Shown here: piece by piece, positions 1 to 5,003 of the stretch | How the letters are laid out: each line of letters begins with the position of its first letter | Numbering within the stretch: position 1 is the stretch's first letter | Made by a program: the position numbers and the translations under genes | Origin: Cenarchaeum sp. | GTDB lineage: Archaea > Thermoproteota > Nitrososphaeria > Nitrososphaerales > Nitrosopumilaceae | Direction: 5' to 3' | DNA length: 5,003 nucleotides | NCBI GenBank assembly: GCA_020027365.1 | Contig: JAHRAJ010000030.1 | Span: 1-5,003 of the forward strand | The notes under the pieces: model-generated | Told to the model about the DNA's origin: nothing | The model's database searches: none | The model's input: only the letters and a program-made list of their open reading frames with translations

Positions 1-146
1 TGCGTGAGCTCGTCATACACCGCAAGATCAGGGGCGGTCTGCGCTCAAACTCCAGCATGGAGTGGTTTGGCAACCTGTTCACCTGCTGCATGACATGGAA
101 GAACCGCGGCCTTGATCTGGCGGCCAAGCTGGTACAGTACGCCTAA
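1..146 (+). CDS. Probable transposase, C-terminal end (partial)
   Basis: The frame read from base 3 is open from the left edge to TAA at 144-146 and encodes 47 residues beginning RELVIHRKIRGGLRSNSS and ending LDLAAKLVQYA. The pattern of a basic HRKIRGGLRS stretch, then MEWFGNLFTCCMTWKNRGLD, then a short helix ending in KLVQYA resembles the C-terminal tail of IS66-like DDE transposases found in archaeal genomes. I recognise it from memory of the family, not from a search. The catalytic residues would lie outside the window, so activity cannot be judged. No terminal inverted repeat can be assigned because the other end of the element is not visible. The family could be a different DDE group. 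The frame itself is secure as the end of a gene entering from the left. Confidence 0.5.
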   Translation, partial: RELVIHRKIRGGLRSNSSMEWFGNLFTCCMTWKNRGLDLAAKLVQYA

Positions 147-160
147 AAACACCTTGACAG

Positions 161-202
161 GTACTGTATATATAATACAACATTCATACTGTACACAAGA
201 AC
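161..202 (+). promoter_or_regulatory. TATA-box promoter for the exported-protein gene
   Basis: A strong AT-rich TATA element, TATATATAA, lies at 167-175. Archaeal transcription usually starts about 25 nt downstream of the TATA centre, here near 196-200. The ATG at 203 would then be nearly leaderless, as is common in this group. The 7-mer TACTGTA occurs on both sides of the TATA box, at 162-168 and 187-193, where a bound regulator could block TBP or the start site. Confidence 0.6.
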
Positions 203-1127
203 ATGAACAATACATCCAAAAAAACAACAAAAACGGTACCTGCTTACCGTACTAGTTACAGCGATGATCCTGCCACTTTCTAGCATGGATGTCGCAAGAG
301 CGGCATCCAACGATCTAGAGGTCAATCAAAGGGAATCCACTCTTGAAAATCAAAGCCGCTATGCAGAATTGTTGCTAAACATGGACGATTATGGAAAACT
401 AAGTGCAGAAGAAAAAGCCACATATCTAGATTTTCTCGAGTCTAGACTGAATAGCCAGGATCCATATCAAATCAAAGTCAACGAACTGATCGAAACGCTA
501 AGCGACAATGTACTACACCTACAGGACGCAGTCTCGACAAAGAGGGACGGTTCGATACACACGGAGATCATATCTGAGATTGTCACGGATCTAGAAAACT
601 ACGGTGTGGTACAGATGGACAAACTGACCGAAAATCCGGAATACTGGGCATCCAAAGCTCGACAGGCGCAGGATCGGCTGAGATCGGGCGATGACATCAC
701 CCTGATTCACACAGGCGATGTAAGTGTCCAGATGGAGGCGACCATATTCTTCCCGTGCTTTCCTAGAGTCATCGAAGTACAAATCGGAGGATGTCCTACT
801 CTGAATGGGCCCGGCTGGGGTACGGGCACAACCACTGACAGCGTCTATGTCCTAATGAACGGACATGCTACGTGGAATTCTTTTGCATGTCTCGAGAACC
901 CGGTGGCCCACTCTACCGTGTCTTGGTACATGTCTGGACATCACAAGAAAAAACCCCTTGCTGCGTCAGCAGTGGAAGAATTCTATCCACCTGCCAAAAA
1001 GACCGTGGCAGGTAGCAACACCCATTGTACCGGATTTGTTGAAAATCGACCTGTGACGCTAGCCGATCGTCTAGACGTGAGTGTCACGGTATACAACCCG
1101 ATCACCGTGACGGGAAGCCATGCATGA
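203..1127 (+). CDS. Exported protein of unknown function, frameshifted in its signal peptide
   Basis: I do not recognise this protein. The frame ending at TGA 1125-1127 is open from just after a stop at 204-206; its first ATG is at 264, giving 287 residues with a poor, uncharged N-terminus (MILPLSSMDVARAASND). The ATG at 203 fits the promoter but is in another frame. Skipping one A in the A7 tract at 218-224 joins them into about 307 residues. The new N-terminus is a convincing Sec signal peptide: MNNTSKKQQKR (charged), YLLTVLVTAMILPLS (hydrophobic), then cleavage near ARAA-SND. The mature part is acidic, charged and probably helical up to about residue 165. A distinct C-terminal half follows, with four cysteines (about residues 185, 197, 229 and 275) and Gly/Thr-rich, strand-like segments that suggest an extracellular disulfide-bonded domain. 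No anchor is seen. Its stop overlaps the start of the downstream membrane-protein gene by 4 nt, so the two are probably co-translated. If no shift occurs, the ATG at 264 is the fallback start. Confidence 0.65.
218..224 (+). other. A7 tract at the apparent +1 frameshift
   Basis: Seven A residues follow TCC. The frame from ATG 203 reads Lys-Lys across the tract and then leaves the signal-peptide frame, stopping at TAG 281-283. Reading the tract one base shorter gives MNNTSKKQQKRYLLTV and continues through 300 open codons. A sequencing or assembly indel, a real mutation, or slippage of RNA polymerase or ribosome on the tract would all fit. Confidence 0.6.
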
Positions 1128-1621
1128 CCACGGCCTGTTTTTTTATTTTTCTCACTCTGTTTTTTATTCCCTCATCCGTAGCTTTTGGAGATTCCAACAC
1201 CACATGGAACCTCGCGAGGTCAGGTTATGCAGACATGCATGACCCCGAATCACACCCATATTGCGGATTTATACACGTGTGGAATAGTGAGACCGGACAG
1301 TGCAAGGTCTGGTGGAGTCCCAGCCTTGTGATACTGCTGACCATGACCGGACTCATAGCCACGATAATCCTGATTCCGACCATCCTCTCAAGGTATGTTA
1401 CGCGCTCAGACAGGTTTGCAATGAATCGGAAAAAAATCTACTTTATCTTGGGCATCTTTTTTGTCTACCTTTCAGGGACGATCCCGGCGAATCTAGGAGG
1501 AATTTCCCGCAGTGAACCGCTTCAAGGCCTTGTCATCGTCCTAGGATGGCTTGTATCCGCACTGCCAATTCTTGCTTTGGGGATTGTGTTACTATACAGG
1601 GGAAGAAAACATGTCTGGTGA
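1124..1621 (+). CDS. Membrane protein with signal peptide and three further helices, function unknown
   Basis: I do not recognise this 165-residue protein. The ATG at 1124 shares the ATGA overlap with the stop of the upstream gene, the typical layout of translational coupling. Residues 1-22 (TACFFIFLTLFFIPSSVAFG) form a hydrophobic signal peptide or first helix. A short exposed segment of about residues 23-65 follows, rich in Trp, Tyr and His and holding two cysteines (47 and 60) that could pair. Three clear membrane helices come next: about 66-88, 104-121 and 133-158. The basic loop at about 89-104 (SRYVTRSDRFAMNRKK) and the basic tail RGRKHVW would lie in the cytoplasm by the positive-inside rule. 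The close pairing with an exported partner suggests a membrane-anchored complex, but that is inference. Base composition matches the upstream gene and is much less GC-rich than the ATPase region. The stop is TGA at 1619-1621. Confidence 0.75.
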   Translation: MTTACFFIFLTLFFIPSSVAFGDSNTTWNLARSGYADMHDPESHPYCGFIHVWNSETGQCKVWWSPSLVILLTMTGLIATIILIPTILSRYVTRSDRFAMNRKKIYFILGIFFVYLSGTIPANLGGISRSEPLQGLVIVLGWLVSALPILALGIVLLYRGRKHVW

Positions 1622-1625
1622 CTGG

Positions 1626-1654
1626 GTGCCGGACATCTAGTGGACTGTCGGCAC
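1626..1654. terminator. Hairpin between convergent genes
   Basis: GTGCCGGACA (1626-1635) pairs with TGTCGGCAC (1646-1654) with one bulged G and a 10-nt loop. It begins a few bases after the TGA of the membrane-protein gene and covers the stop (TAG, plus-strand CTA at 1637-1639) of the minus-strand frame. The position suits a shared barrier to read-through from both sides. There is no T-run, so it is not a classical archaeal U-tract terminator. Confidence 0.35.
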
Positions 1655-1942
1655 ACCATAATATCTCGACGTTACCCCAAACACCCCAGTCGGCGTGTAT
1701 GCGCCAGCGTTAACGCACCGTTGCAGGATGGAGACGCGCCTGTCGATATCCCTTTCCACATCGGGTATTCCCAGAAACCGCACGGCGGCAGCAAGGCGCG
1801 CGCTACGCAAGACGACATCCCTGGCCGTGAGCGGCTCAAAGCCGTCGGTGTCTGGACTGTACGAGAACACCTCGTGCAGGCGCGGCGCGGCGCCCGGGCC
1901 ACTGCTTGGGACGACCTCCGTCATGGCGACCGCCCTGCGGGC
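1637..1942 (-). pseudogene. C-terminal remnant of a GspE/VirB11-type secretion or pilus ATPase
   Basis: On the minus strand, the frame ending at TAG (plus 1637-1639) encodes ARRAVAMTEVVPSS, then LHEVFSYSPDTDGFEPL, then ERDIDRRVSILQRCVNAGAY and a final FGVTSRYYGVPTVH. This order of motifs (RR-x-TEVV; VF-x-P-x-TD-x-F; an acidic-basic helix with R-x-x-IL; a closing YY) matches what I know of the extreme C-terminus of archaeal type IV pilus/type II secretion ATPases of the GspE/TadA family. Walker A, the Asp and His boxes and Walker B are absent. Upstream on the minus strand there is only the promoter and start of the VirB4-like gene. The first in-frame ATG (1922-1924) would give 95 residues, but the similarity appears to begin before it (ARRAV), which favours a truncated relic over a small gene. 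A stand-alone 95-residue protein remains possible. No minus-strand TATA box lies close upstream of that ATG. Plus-strand frames here are shadows. Confidence 0.5.
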
Positions 1943-2085
1943 CGTAGTAGTCGCGCCCCTGTTGTCACTTGGTCCGGCTGCCCGACCCGGCCCCCGGTTT
2001 GTGTTCCGTCGCCGGGGGTTGTCTTGGCCCCAGCCCGTCCCGCGCCCGCCGCCGTGAAAACCACATGCACGGACAGCGCGGCGCG

Positions 2086-2093
2086 CTTTTAAG
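2086..2093 (+). promoter_or_regulatory. TATA-like element CTTTTAAG ahead of the VirB4-like gene
   Basis: CTTTTAAG is the only AT-rich stretch in a long GC-rich region. Its centre lies about 24 nt before the ATG at 2113, so the transcript would be nearly leaderless. The 8-mer is almost self-complementary and could also face left. The surrounding spacer (1943-2112) otherwise shows no gene. Confidence 0.5.
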
Positions 2094-2112
2094 GACGCGG
2101 CACATTGGCGAC

Positions 2113-4130
2113 ATGGCACGCTCCGGACGCGATGACGACGGCGACGCGGCGGCCCCAGCCACAGCTTTATCCCCGGACGCCGACGGGCCCTTTTCACACC
2201 ATTACACGGTGACGCCGACCAACTTTGTAACCCTGCCGGAGGCCGGGCGGCGCAGGAAGATTGGCGCGTTTCTGGACCTGCTCAGGATGGTGCGCGGCCC
2301 GCTCCGGATCCGGCTTACGCGCAAGTTTCTGACGGTCCCCGTTGGGGGCGCGGACGCGCCGATGCCGGTGCTCCAGCTGTATCTGTCCAGCACCGAGCCG
2401 CTCAATGGGATGCTCGAGGCGCTACGCTACGAACACACCTCGGACCTGGGAGGGCACGCGCAGATGCGCATAATCCGCGAGGGGTGGCGCGACATGGTGG
2501 TGGATCCGGGCGACGGCTCGCGCGCGGTCGCCCGTTGCCTCACGCTGGCGCACGTCCCGTACGAGCTTCCGTGGGCGTGGGTGGCCACCGGGGTGTTTCC
2601 GGCCTGCCATGAGGTCGCCGTCTGGATTGATCCGGTGGAGCACCAGGCCGCCATGAACCATGTCCGCAGGCGCAAGAGCCTGGTGCACGAGCCGGCCCGC
2701 ACGTCGAGGGCGGCGGCCGAGGAGTATGAGAGGCTGGAGCGCGCCGAGCAGTCGATGCGGCAGACCCACTCGGGGCTGTTCCGGTGCCGCGTCATATGCA
2801 CCGTGCTGGGGGCAGACCGCCGCGGGCTCCGGGCGGCCCTGAGGGATTTTCGCAACCTGACAAGCGTGTCAGGCGGCGGGAGGTTTGTGGCGCAGATCGC
2901 CCGGCAGGGGGCGATGCTGACCCGCGGCTGGGGGCGCGAGCTGACATTCGACCTGGGCAGCATGTCGTGTTTGTACTCGATGGTGTCAGCAGACGTGCTA
3001 GAGGTCCCAAACGGGCTTGTACTCGGGATTAACACCGACACCGGCGCCCCCGTCATATTCGACTTTGCCAGGCGTACCAACTACAACGTGGCCGTCATCG
3101 GAACGTCCGGGTCGGGCAAGTCGTTTACGGCAAAGATGATGCTGCGCCGGCTGCTGGATAGGCACCCCGACAGCCTGTGCTTTGTGATAGACCCGATGGG
3201 CGAGTATCACGACATCGCGCCGTCGCTGGGCCTGGACCGCATCCAGATCGCGGGGGGCGGCGGCGGTAATGGCGGCGGGCAGCTGGGCCTCGATCCGTTC
3301 AAGCTGCTCAGCCCGGCCGACGCCGCCGACATACTGGGAAGGGTGACGCGCGCGCCCGAGGATGTCGTCAAGCAGTTTCGCCGCTTTTCGGACAAGGTGG
3401 ACAGCATAGACGGCCTGTACGGGATGCTCGGGGATGATCCCGCGTCCCGGCGGTGGCTTGACGATCTTGTGGACGGGCCGCTGGCCCCGATGATGCGCGG
3501 CAGGCCGCGGCTGTCGGACCGCACCGTGATATCGCTCAAGAGGGTCGACGGCAAGCCGCACGAGGCCATGCTGCTGGTGCTGGCGCTCAACCGGGTGTGG
3601 CGGCGGATCGAGGAGATGCCGCCCAACGTGCAAAAGATCGTGCTGCTTGACGAGGCGTGGATGCTATTCAAGATGGAGGGGCCGCCAAGTACGTGGAGCA
3701 GATCGTCCGGATGGGCCGCAAGCGCAACGTCCGGTTTTTGTTCGTGTCGCAAAACGTGGACGACATAGCGTCGTCGGCCGCCGGCTCCCCCGCCACGGCG
3801 GCGGCGGGGGGAGCGGCCGCCGCCGCCCCGGTGGCGGGCCGCATAGTGGACAACATGGAGACAAAGGTGCTGATGAACATGGATGACGAGGCCGCCGACG
3901 GGGCGGCCCGCGTGCTGGGGCTGTCGCCGCAGGAGGCGGCCAGGATAAAGTCCTTTGAACCGGGAAACGCGCTGCTGCTCACCAAAAAGCACAGGCTTCA
4001 CGTCCGGCTCGAGCCGTCCGAGCAGGAGGCATGCCTGTTTGACACGACGCCCCCGCCCCCGCCCGCGTCCGGGCCGGACGGCGGCGGCAGCGGCGGGAGG
4101 AAAGGAAATGCAGCCGCGGGAGGGGGTTGA
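2113..4130 (+). CDS. VirB4/HerA-like secretion ATPase, split by a -1 frameshift
   Basis: This encodes a cytoplasmic P-loop ATPase of the VirB4/TraC-HerA type, which powers assembly or transport in type IV secretion and related pili. Numbering is from ATG 2113, chosen for the TATA spacing; an open frame back to 1969 gives an implausible Arg/Pro-rich extension. The N-terminal domain runs to about residue 320. Walker A is GTSGSGKS (330-337), FVIDPMGEYHDI follows at about 356-367, and Walker B is IVLLDEAW (509-516). After residue 522 (DEAWMLFKME) the frame leaves the family pattern and stops at 3766-3768. A -1 shift at GGGG (3678-3681) restores GAAKYVEQIVRMGRKRNVRFLF, the VSQNVDD motif (545-551) and IVDNMETKVLM, where VirB4 proteins carry conserved C-terminal features. 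The combined product is about 672 residues, within the usual VirB4 range. Without the shift the protein lacks everything after Walker B and should be inactive. Gly-rich (381-389) and Ala-rich (553-575) insertions are unusual. The 3' end overlaps the pilin-like gene. Confidence 0.8.
3676..3684 (+). other. GGGG frameshift site inside the VirB4-like gene
   Basis: The upstream frame reads ATG GAG GGG CCG; the downstream frame reads GGG GCC GCC AAG. Adding one G, or slipping tRNA-Gly back one base from GGG 3679-3681 to GGG 3678-3680, yields Met-Glu-Gly-Ala-Ala-Lys and a seamless family match. The downstream frame has no stop until 4128-4130. A true deletion, a base-calling error in the G run, or recoding are all possible. 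No strong slippery heptamer or obvious stimulatory structure was identified by eye. Confidence 0.7.
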
Positions 4131-4638
4131 CATGCCCCCCGCGCCCCCCGCGCCCCCCGCGCCCCCCGCCCACCGGCCCGTCATGCCATGGTCGCCGCGT
4201 ACGGCAAGGCGCGGAGTCCACGGCATGGTGGCCGTCTCGATGCTGATCGGGTTCTCGGCCGTGATGGCCGCACTGCTGTCGGCGTCCCTGATGGAGCATG
4301 TCAGGACTGCCACCGATAGCGCGTCGTGCTCGGTCTCGGCCGACCTGCACCGCACGGGGCCGGGCAGGGCGTACATCGTGGCATCCGTATCCAACACCGG
4401 ATCCGGGACTATACGGTCGGTCAACATGACGCTTGTCGACGATGACGGCACCCGGCGTGTAATTGCCAGCAACGCGACGCTGTCGCTGGAACCGGGCCAG
4501 ACATGGCATGCCCGGGGGGCGTTTGCGGCGCAGGTATCCGCCGGATCTGCTGGATCCTACGGGGGTGCGCATGGAATAATGGCCGTTGCGTCCGTTGCGG
4601 GGGACTCGGAGGTCTTGTGCTGGGACGCGGCGGGCTGA
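4108..4638 (+). CDS. Type IV pilin-like or archaellin-like protein
   Basis: The product has 176 residues if started at ATG 4108, which has GGGAGG at 4095-4100 with 7-nt spacing. ATG 4132, just after the ATPase stop and preceded by GGAGGGGG, would give 168 residues; ATG 4183 gives 151. From 4108, the leader contains four PPA repeats (about 10-21) and ends in the basic stretch SPRTARRG. The hydrophobic helix VHGMVAVSMLIGFSAVMAAL begins right after it (37-61). A short basic leader ending in Arg-Gly before a single N-terminal helix is the layout of class III signal peptides cut by archaeal prepilin peptidase, probably after Gly36. The remainder looks like a beta-sandwich head: YIVASVSNTGSGTIRSVNMTLVDDDGT and LEPGQTWHARG resemble the repeated N-T-G and L-x-P-G patterns of archaellin and pilin heads. 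Cys74 and Cys171 could form a disulfide. Overlap with the VirB4-like gene implies coupled translation and a shared apparatus. A different single-helix surface protein is the main alternative. Confidence 0.65.
   Translation: MQPREGVDMPPAPPAPPAPPAHRPVMPWSPRTARRGVHGMVAVSMLIGFSAVMAALLSASLMEHVRTATDSASCSVSADLHRTGPGRAYIVASVSNTGSGTIRSVNMTLVDDDGTRRVIASNATLSLEPGQTWHARGAFAAQVSAGSAGSYGGAHGIMAVASVAGDSEVLCWDAAG
4135..4170 (+). repeat. Four tandem 9-bp units encoding Pro-Pro-Ala
   Basis: CCCCCCGCG is repeated at 4135, 4144 and 4153, with a last unit CCCCCCGCC at 4162. In the pilin-like frame it encodes PPAPPAPPAPPA, a stiff proline-rich leader ahead of the basic prepilin motif. Such units gain or lose copies by slippage in steps of three residues, so the frame would be kept. 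Confidence 0.85.
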
Positions 4639-4642
4639 TGCT

Positions 4643-4657
4643 GCCGCCCGTGGCGGC
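4643..4657 (+). terminator. Small hairpin just after the pilin-like gene
   Basis: GCCGCC (4643-4648) and GGCGGC (4652-4657) form a perfect 6-bp stem with a CGT loop, four bases after the TGA at 4636-4638. No T-run follows, so a terminator role is only suggested by position. Confidence 0.3.
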
Positions 4658-4703
4658 CCCCACGATGGCAAGGAGGTCTGGCCCCGACCAACCTGTCCAC
4701 TGC

Positions 4704-4730
4704 ATGATGGTCTCCGCCCGGTACCATCAT
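4704..4730 (+). terminator. 8-bp inverted repeat in the spacer
   Basis: ATGATGGT (4704-4711) pairs perfectly with ACCATCAT (4723-4730) across an 11-nt loop. It lies about midway between the pilin-like gene and the next promoter and could end transcription of the ATPase-pilin operon or be an RNA structure. The rest of 4639-4810 shows no gene with recognisable protein features. Confidence 0.3.
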
Positions 4731-4820
4731 CACATTTGGCACTTAATGGGTCACGCCCGAGGCGGCCGCACGCGGCATTTGGCAGAAAAGTCATCGGATC
4801 GACCAACCGAACCGGTTATG

Positions 4821-4828
4821 TTTAAATA
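4821..4828 (+). promoter_or_regulatory. TATA box for the right-edge gene
   Basis: TTTAAATA lies with its centre about 25 nt before the ATG at 4850, the spacing expected for a leaderless archaeal transcript. The surrounding AT-rich stretch (4817-4845) stands out from the GC-rich flanks. Confidence 0.7.
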
Positions 4829-4849
4829 GAATATTTGTGTATTTCAGCC

Positions 4850-5003
4850 ATGCATGCGGGTGACAGGACTGCCAAAACCACGATCTTTGCACTGTTGGCG
4901 GCAGCAGTGGCATTCCCGCTCTTGACAGTGACGGACATGATGCAGGCAGACGGCCAGCAGTACGGCGATACGATTCCGGACGAGGGACTCATCCCCCGGA
5001 CGG
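4850..5003 (+). CDS. Exported protein, N-terminal part only (runs off the right edge)
   Basis: The ATG at 4850 opens a frame that is still open after 51 residues at the window edge. The N-terminus is a typical Sec signal peptide: MHAGDRTAKTT (basic), IFALLAAAVAFPLLTV (hydrophobic), with likely cleavage near MQA-DGQ. The mature start, DGQQYGDTIPDEGLIPRT, is acidic and does not identify a family. The next ATG, at 4854, is in a frame that soon stops, so 4850 is the best start. The dedicated TATA box at 4821-4828 shows it is transcribed separately from the ATPase-pilin operon. Whether it belongs functionally with the upstream pilus-like genes cannot be told from this fragment. Confidence 0.7.
   Translation, partial: MHAGDRTAKTTIFALLAAAVAFPLLTVTDMMQADGQQYGDTIPDEGLIPRT

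Larger units (their letters stand above)
133..251. repeat. Four TACNGTA half-palindromes around the promoter
   Basis: TACAGTA lies at 133-139, TACTGTA at 162-168, TACTGTA at 187-193 and TACCGTA at 245-251. TACNGTA is its own reverse complement apart from the centre base. Start-to-start distances are 29, 25 and 58 nt. The second and third copies flank the TATA box. The first and second copies also form a perfect 8-bp inverted repeat (TACAGTAC at 133-140 with GTACTGTA at 161-168) around the transposase stop codon. They are candidate operator sites. A regulator is not identified, and the first and last copies lie in coding sequence. Confidence 0.4.

Noticed and set aside
203..283. Small gene of 26 codons from ATG 203 in the unshifted frame
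   Set aside because: After MNNTSKK the sequence has no recognisable character, while the shifted frame gives a coherent signal peptide joined to 300 open codons.
1640..2092. Plus-strand frames opposite the GspE-like remnant
   Set aside because: Products are Arg/Pro-rich without family features, whereas the minus strand carries an ordered ATPase C-terminus.
1969..2112. Upstream extension of the VirB4-like gene to ATG 1969 or 2065
   Set aside because: The extra residues are low-complexity Arg/Pro/Gly and the TATA-like element at 2086-2093 lies inside them; its spacing supports ATG 2113.
3207..4472. Long minus-strand open frame of 421 codons
   Set aside because: It is antisense to the conserved ATPase and pilin-like genes; its Arg/Pro/Ser/Gly-rich product is the usual shadow in GC-rich DNA.
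4733..4784. Direct repeat CATTTGGCA at 4733-4741 and 4776-4784
   Set aside because: Only nine bases, two copies and no associated structure or gene; not enough to call an attachment or regulatory site.
4638..4829. Possible small gene starting at ATG 4638, overlapping the pilin stop
   Set aside because: The product is His/Arg-rich without domain or membrane features, runs through the hairpins and ends in the TATA box of the next gene.
1116..4856. 11-bp sequence AGCCATGCATG repeated at 1116-1126 and 4846-4856, both at start codons
   Set aside because: The start codons sit differently within the two copies and the flanks are unrelated; chance is the simpler reading.

Overview
The window looks like a chromosomal segment of a GC-rich ammonia-oxidising-type archaeon (Nitrososphaerota/Thaumarchaeota, resembling Cenarchaeum). 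This rests on archaeal TATA boxes placed 24-32 nt ahead of start codons with almost no leader, Shine-Dalgarno sites only inside the operon, and the protein families present. The assignment is an inference; no rRNA or other taxonomic marker is present.

Left part (1-1621). The window opens with the last 47 codons of a probable transposase. Next comes an AT-rich promoter carrying four TACNGTA half-palindromes, then two plus-strand genes that overlap by 4 nt. The first encodes an exported protein of about 307 residues; its signal peptide only becomes complete if a one-base shift at an A7 tract is allowed. The second encodes a 165-residue membrane protein with a signal peptide and three further membrane helices. 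I recognise neither. This block is visibly lower in GC than the rest and sits beside a transposase, so it may be accessory DNA.

Middle part (1622-2112). A minus-strand reading frame matches the extreme C-terminus of archaeal secretion/pilus ATPases of the GspE/VirB11 (TadA) type. The rest of that ATPase is missing, so it is probably a remnant. A hairpin lies between its end and the convergent membrane-protein gene. A palindromic TATA-like element (CTTTTAAG) at 2086-2093 is well placed to drive the next gene.

Right part (2113-4638). A VirB4/HerA-like ATPase gene is followed, with a short overlap, by a gene for a type IV pilin-like or archaellin-like protein. Together they suggest a pilus or secretion/DNA-transfer apparatus: the ATPase would supply energy and the pilin-like protein a surface subunit. 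The ATPase gene is split by a one-base shift at a GGGG run between Walker B and the following Ser-Gln motif. It also carries Gly-rich and Ala-rich low-complexity insertions.

End (4639-5003). A spacer of about 210 nt holds two small hairpins and no convincing gene. It is followed by a TATA box and the start of another exported protein that runs off the right edge.

Two single-base shifts in homopolymer runs within 5 kb mean sequencing error must be considered alongside true gene decay or recoding. The most interesting questions are whether the two shifts are real, what the exported/membrane pair does, and whether the VirB4-pilin pair belongs to a type IV pilus or a DNA-transfer machine.
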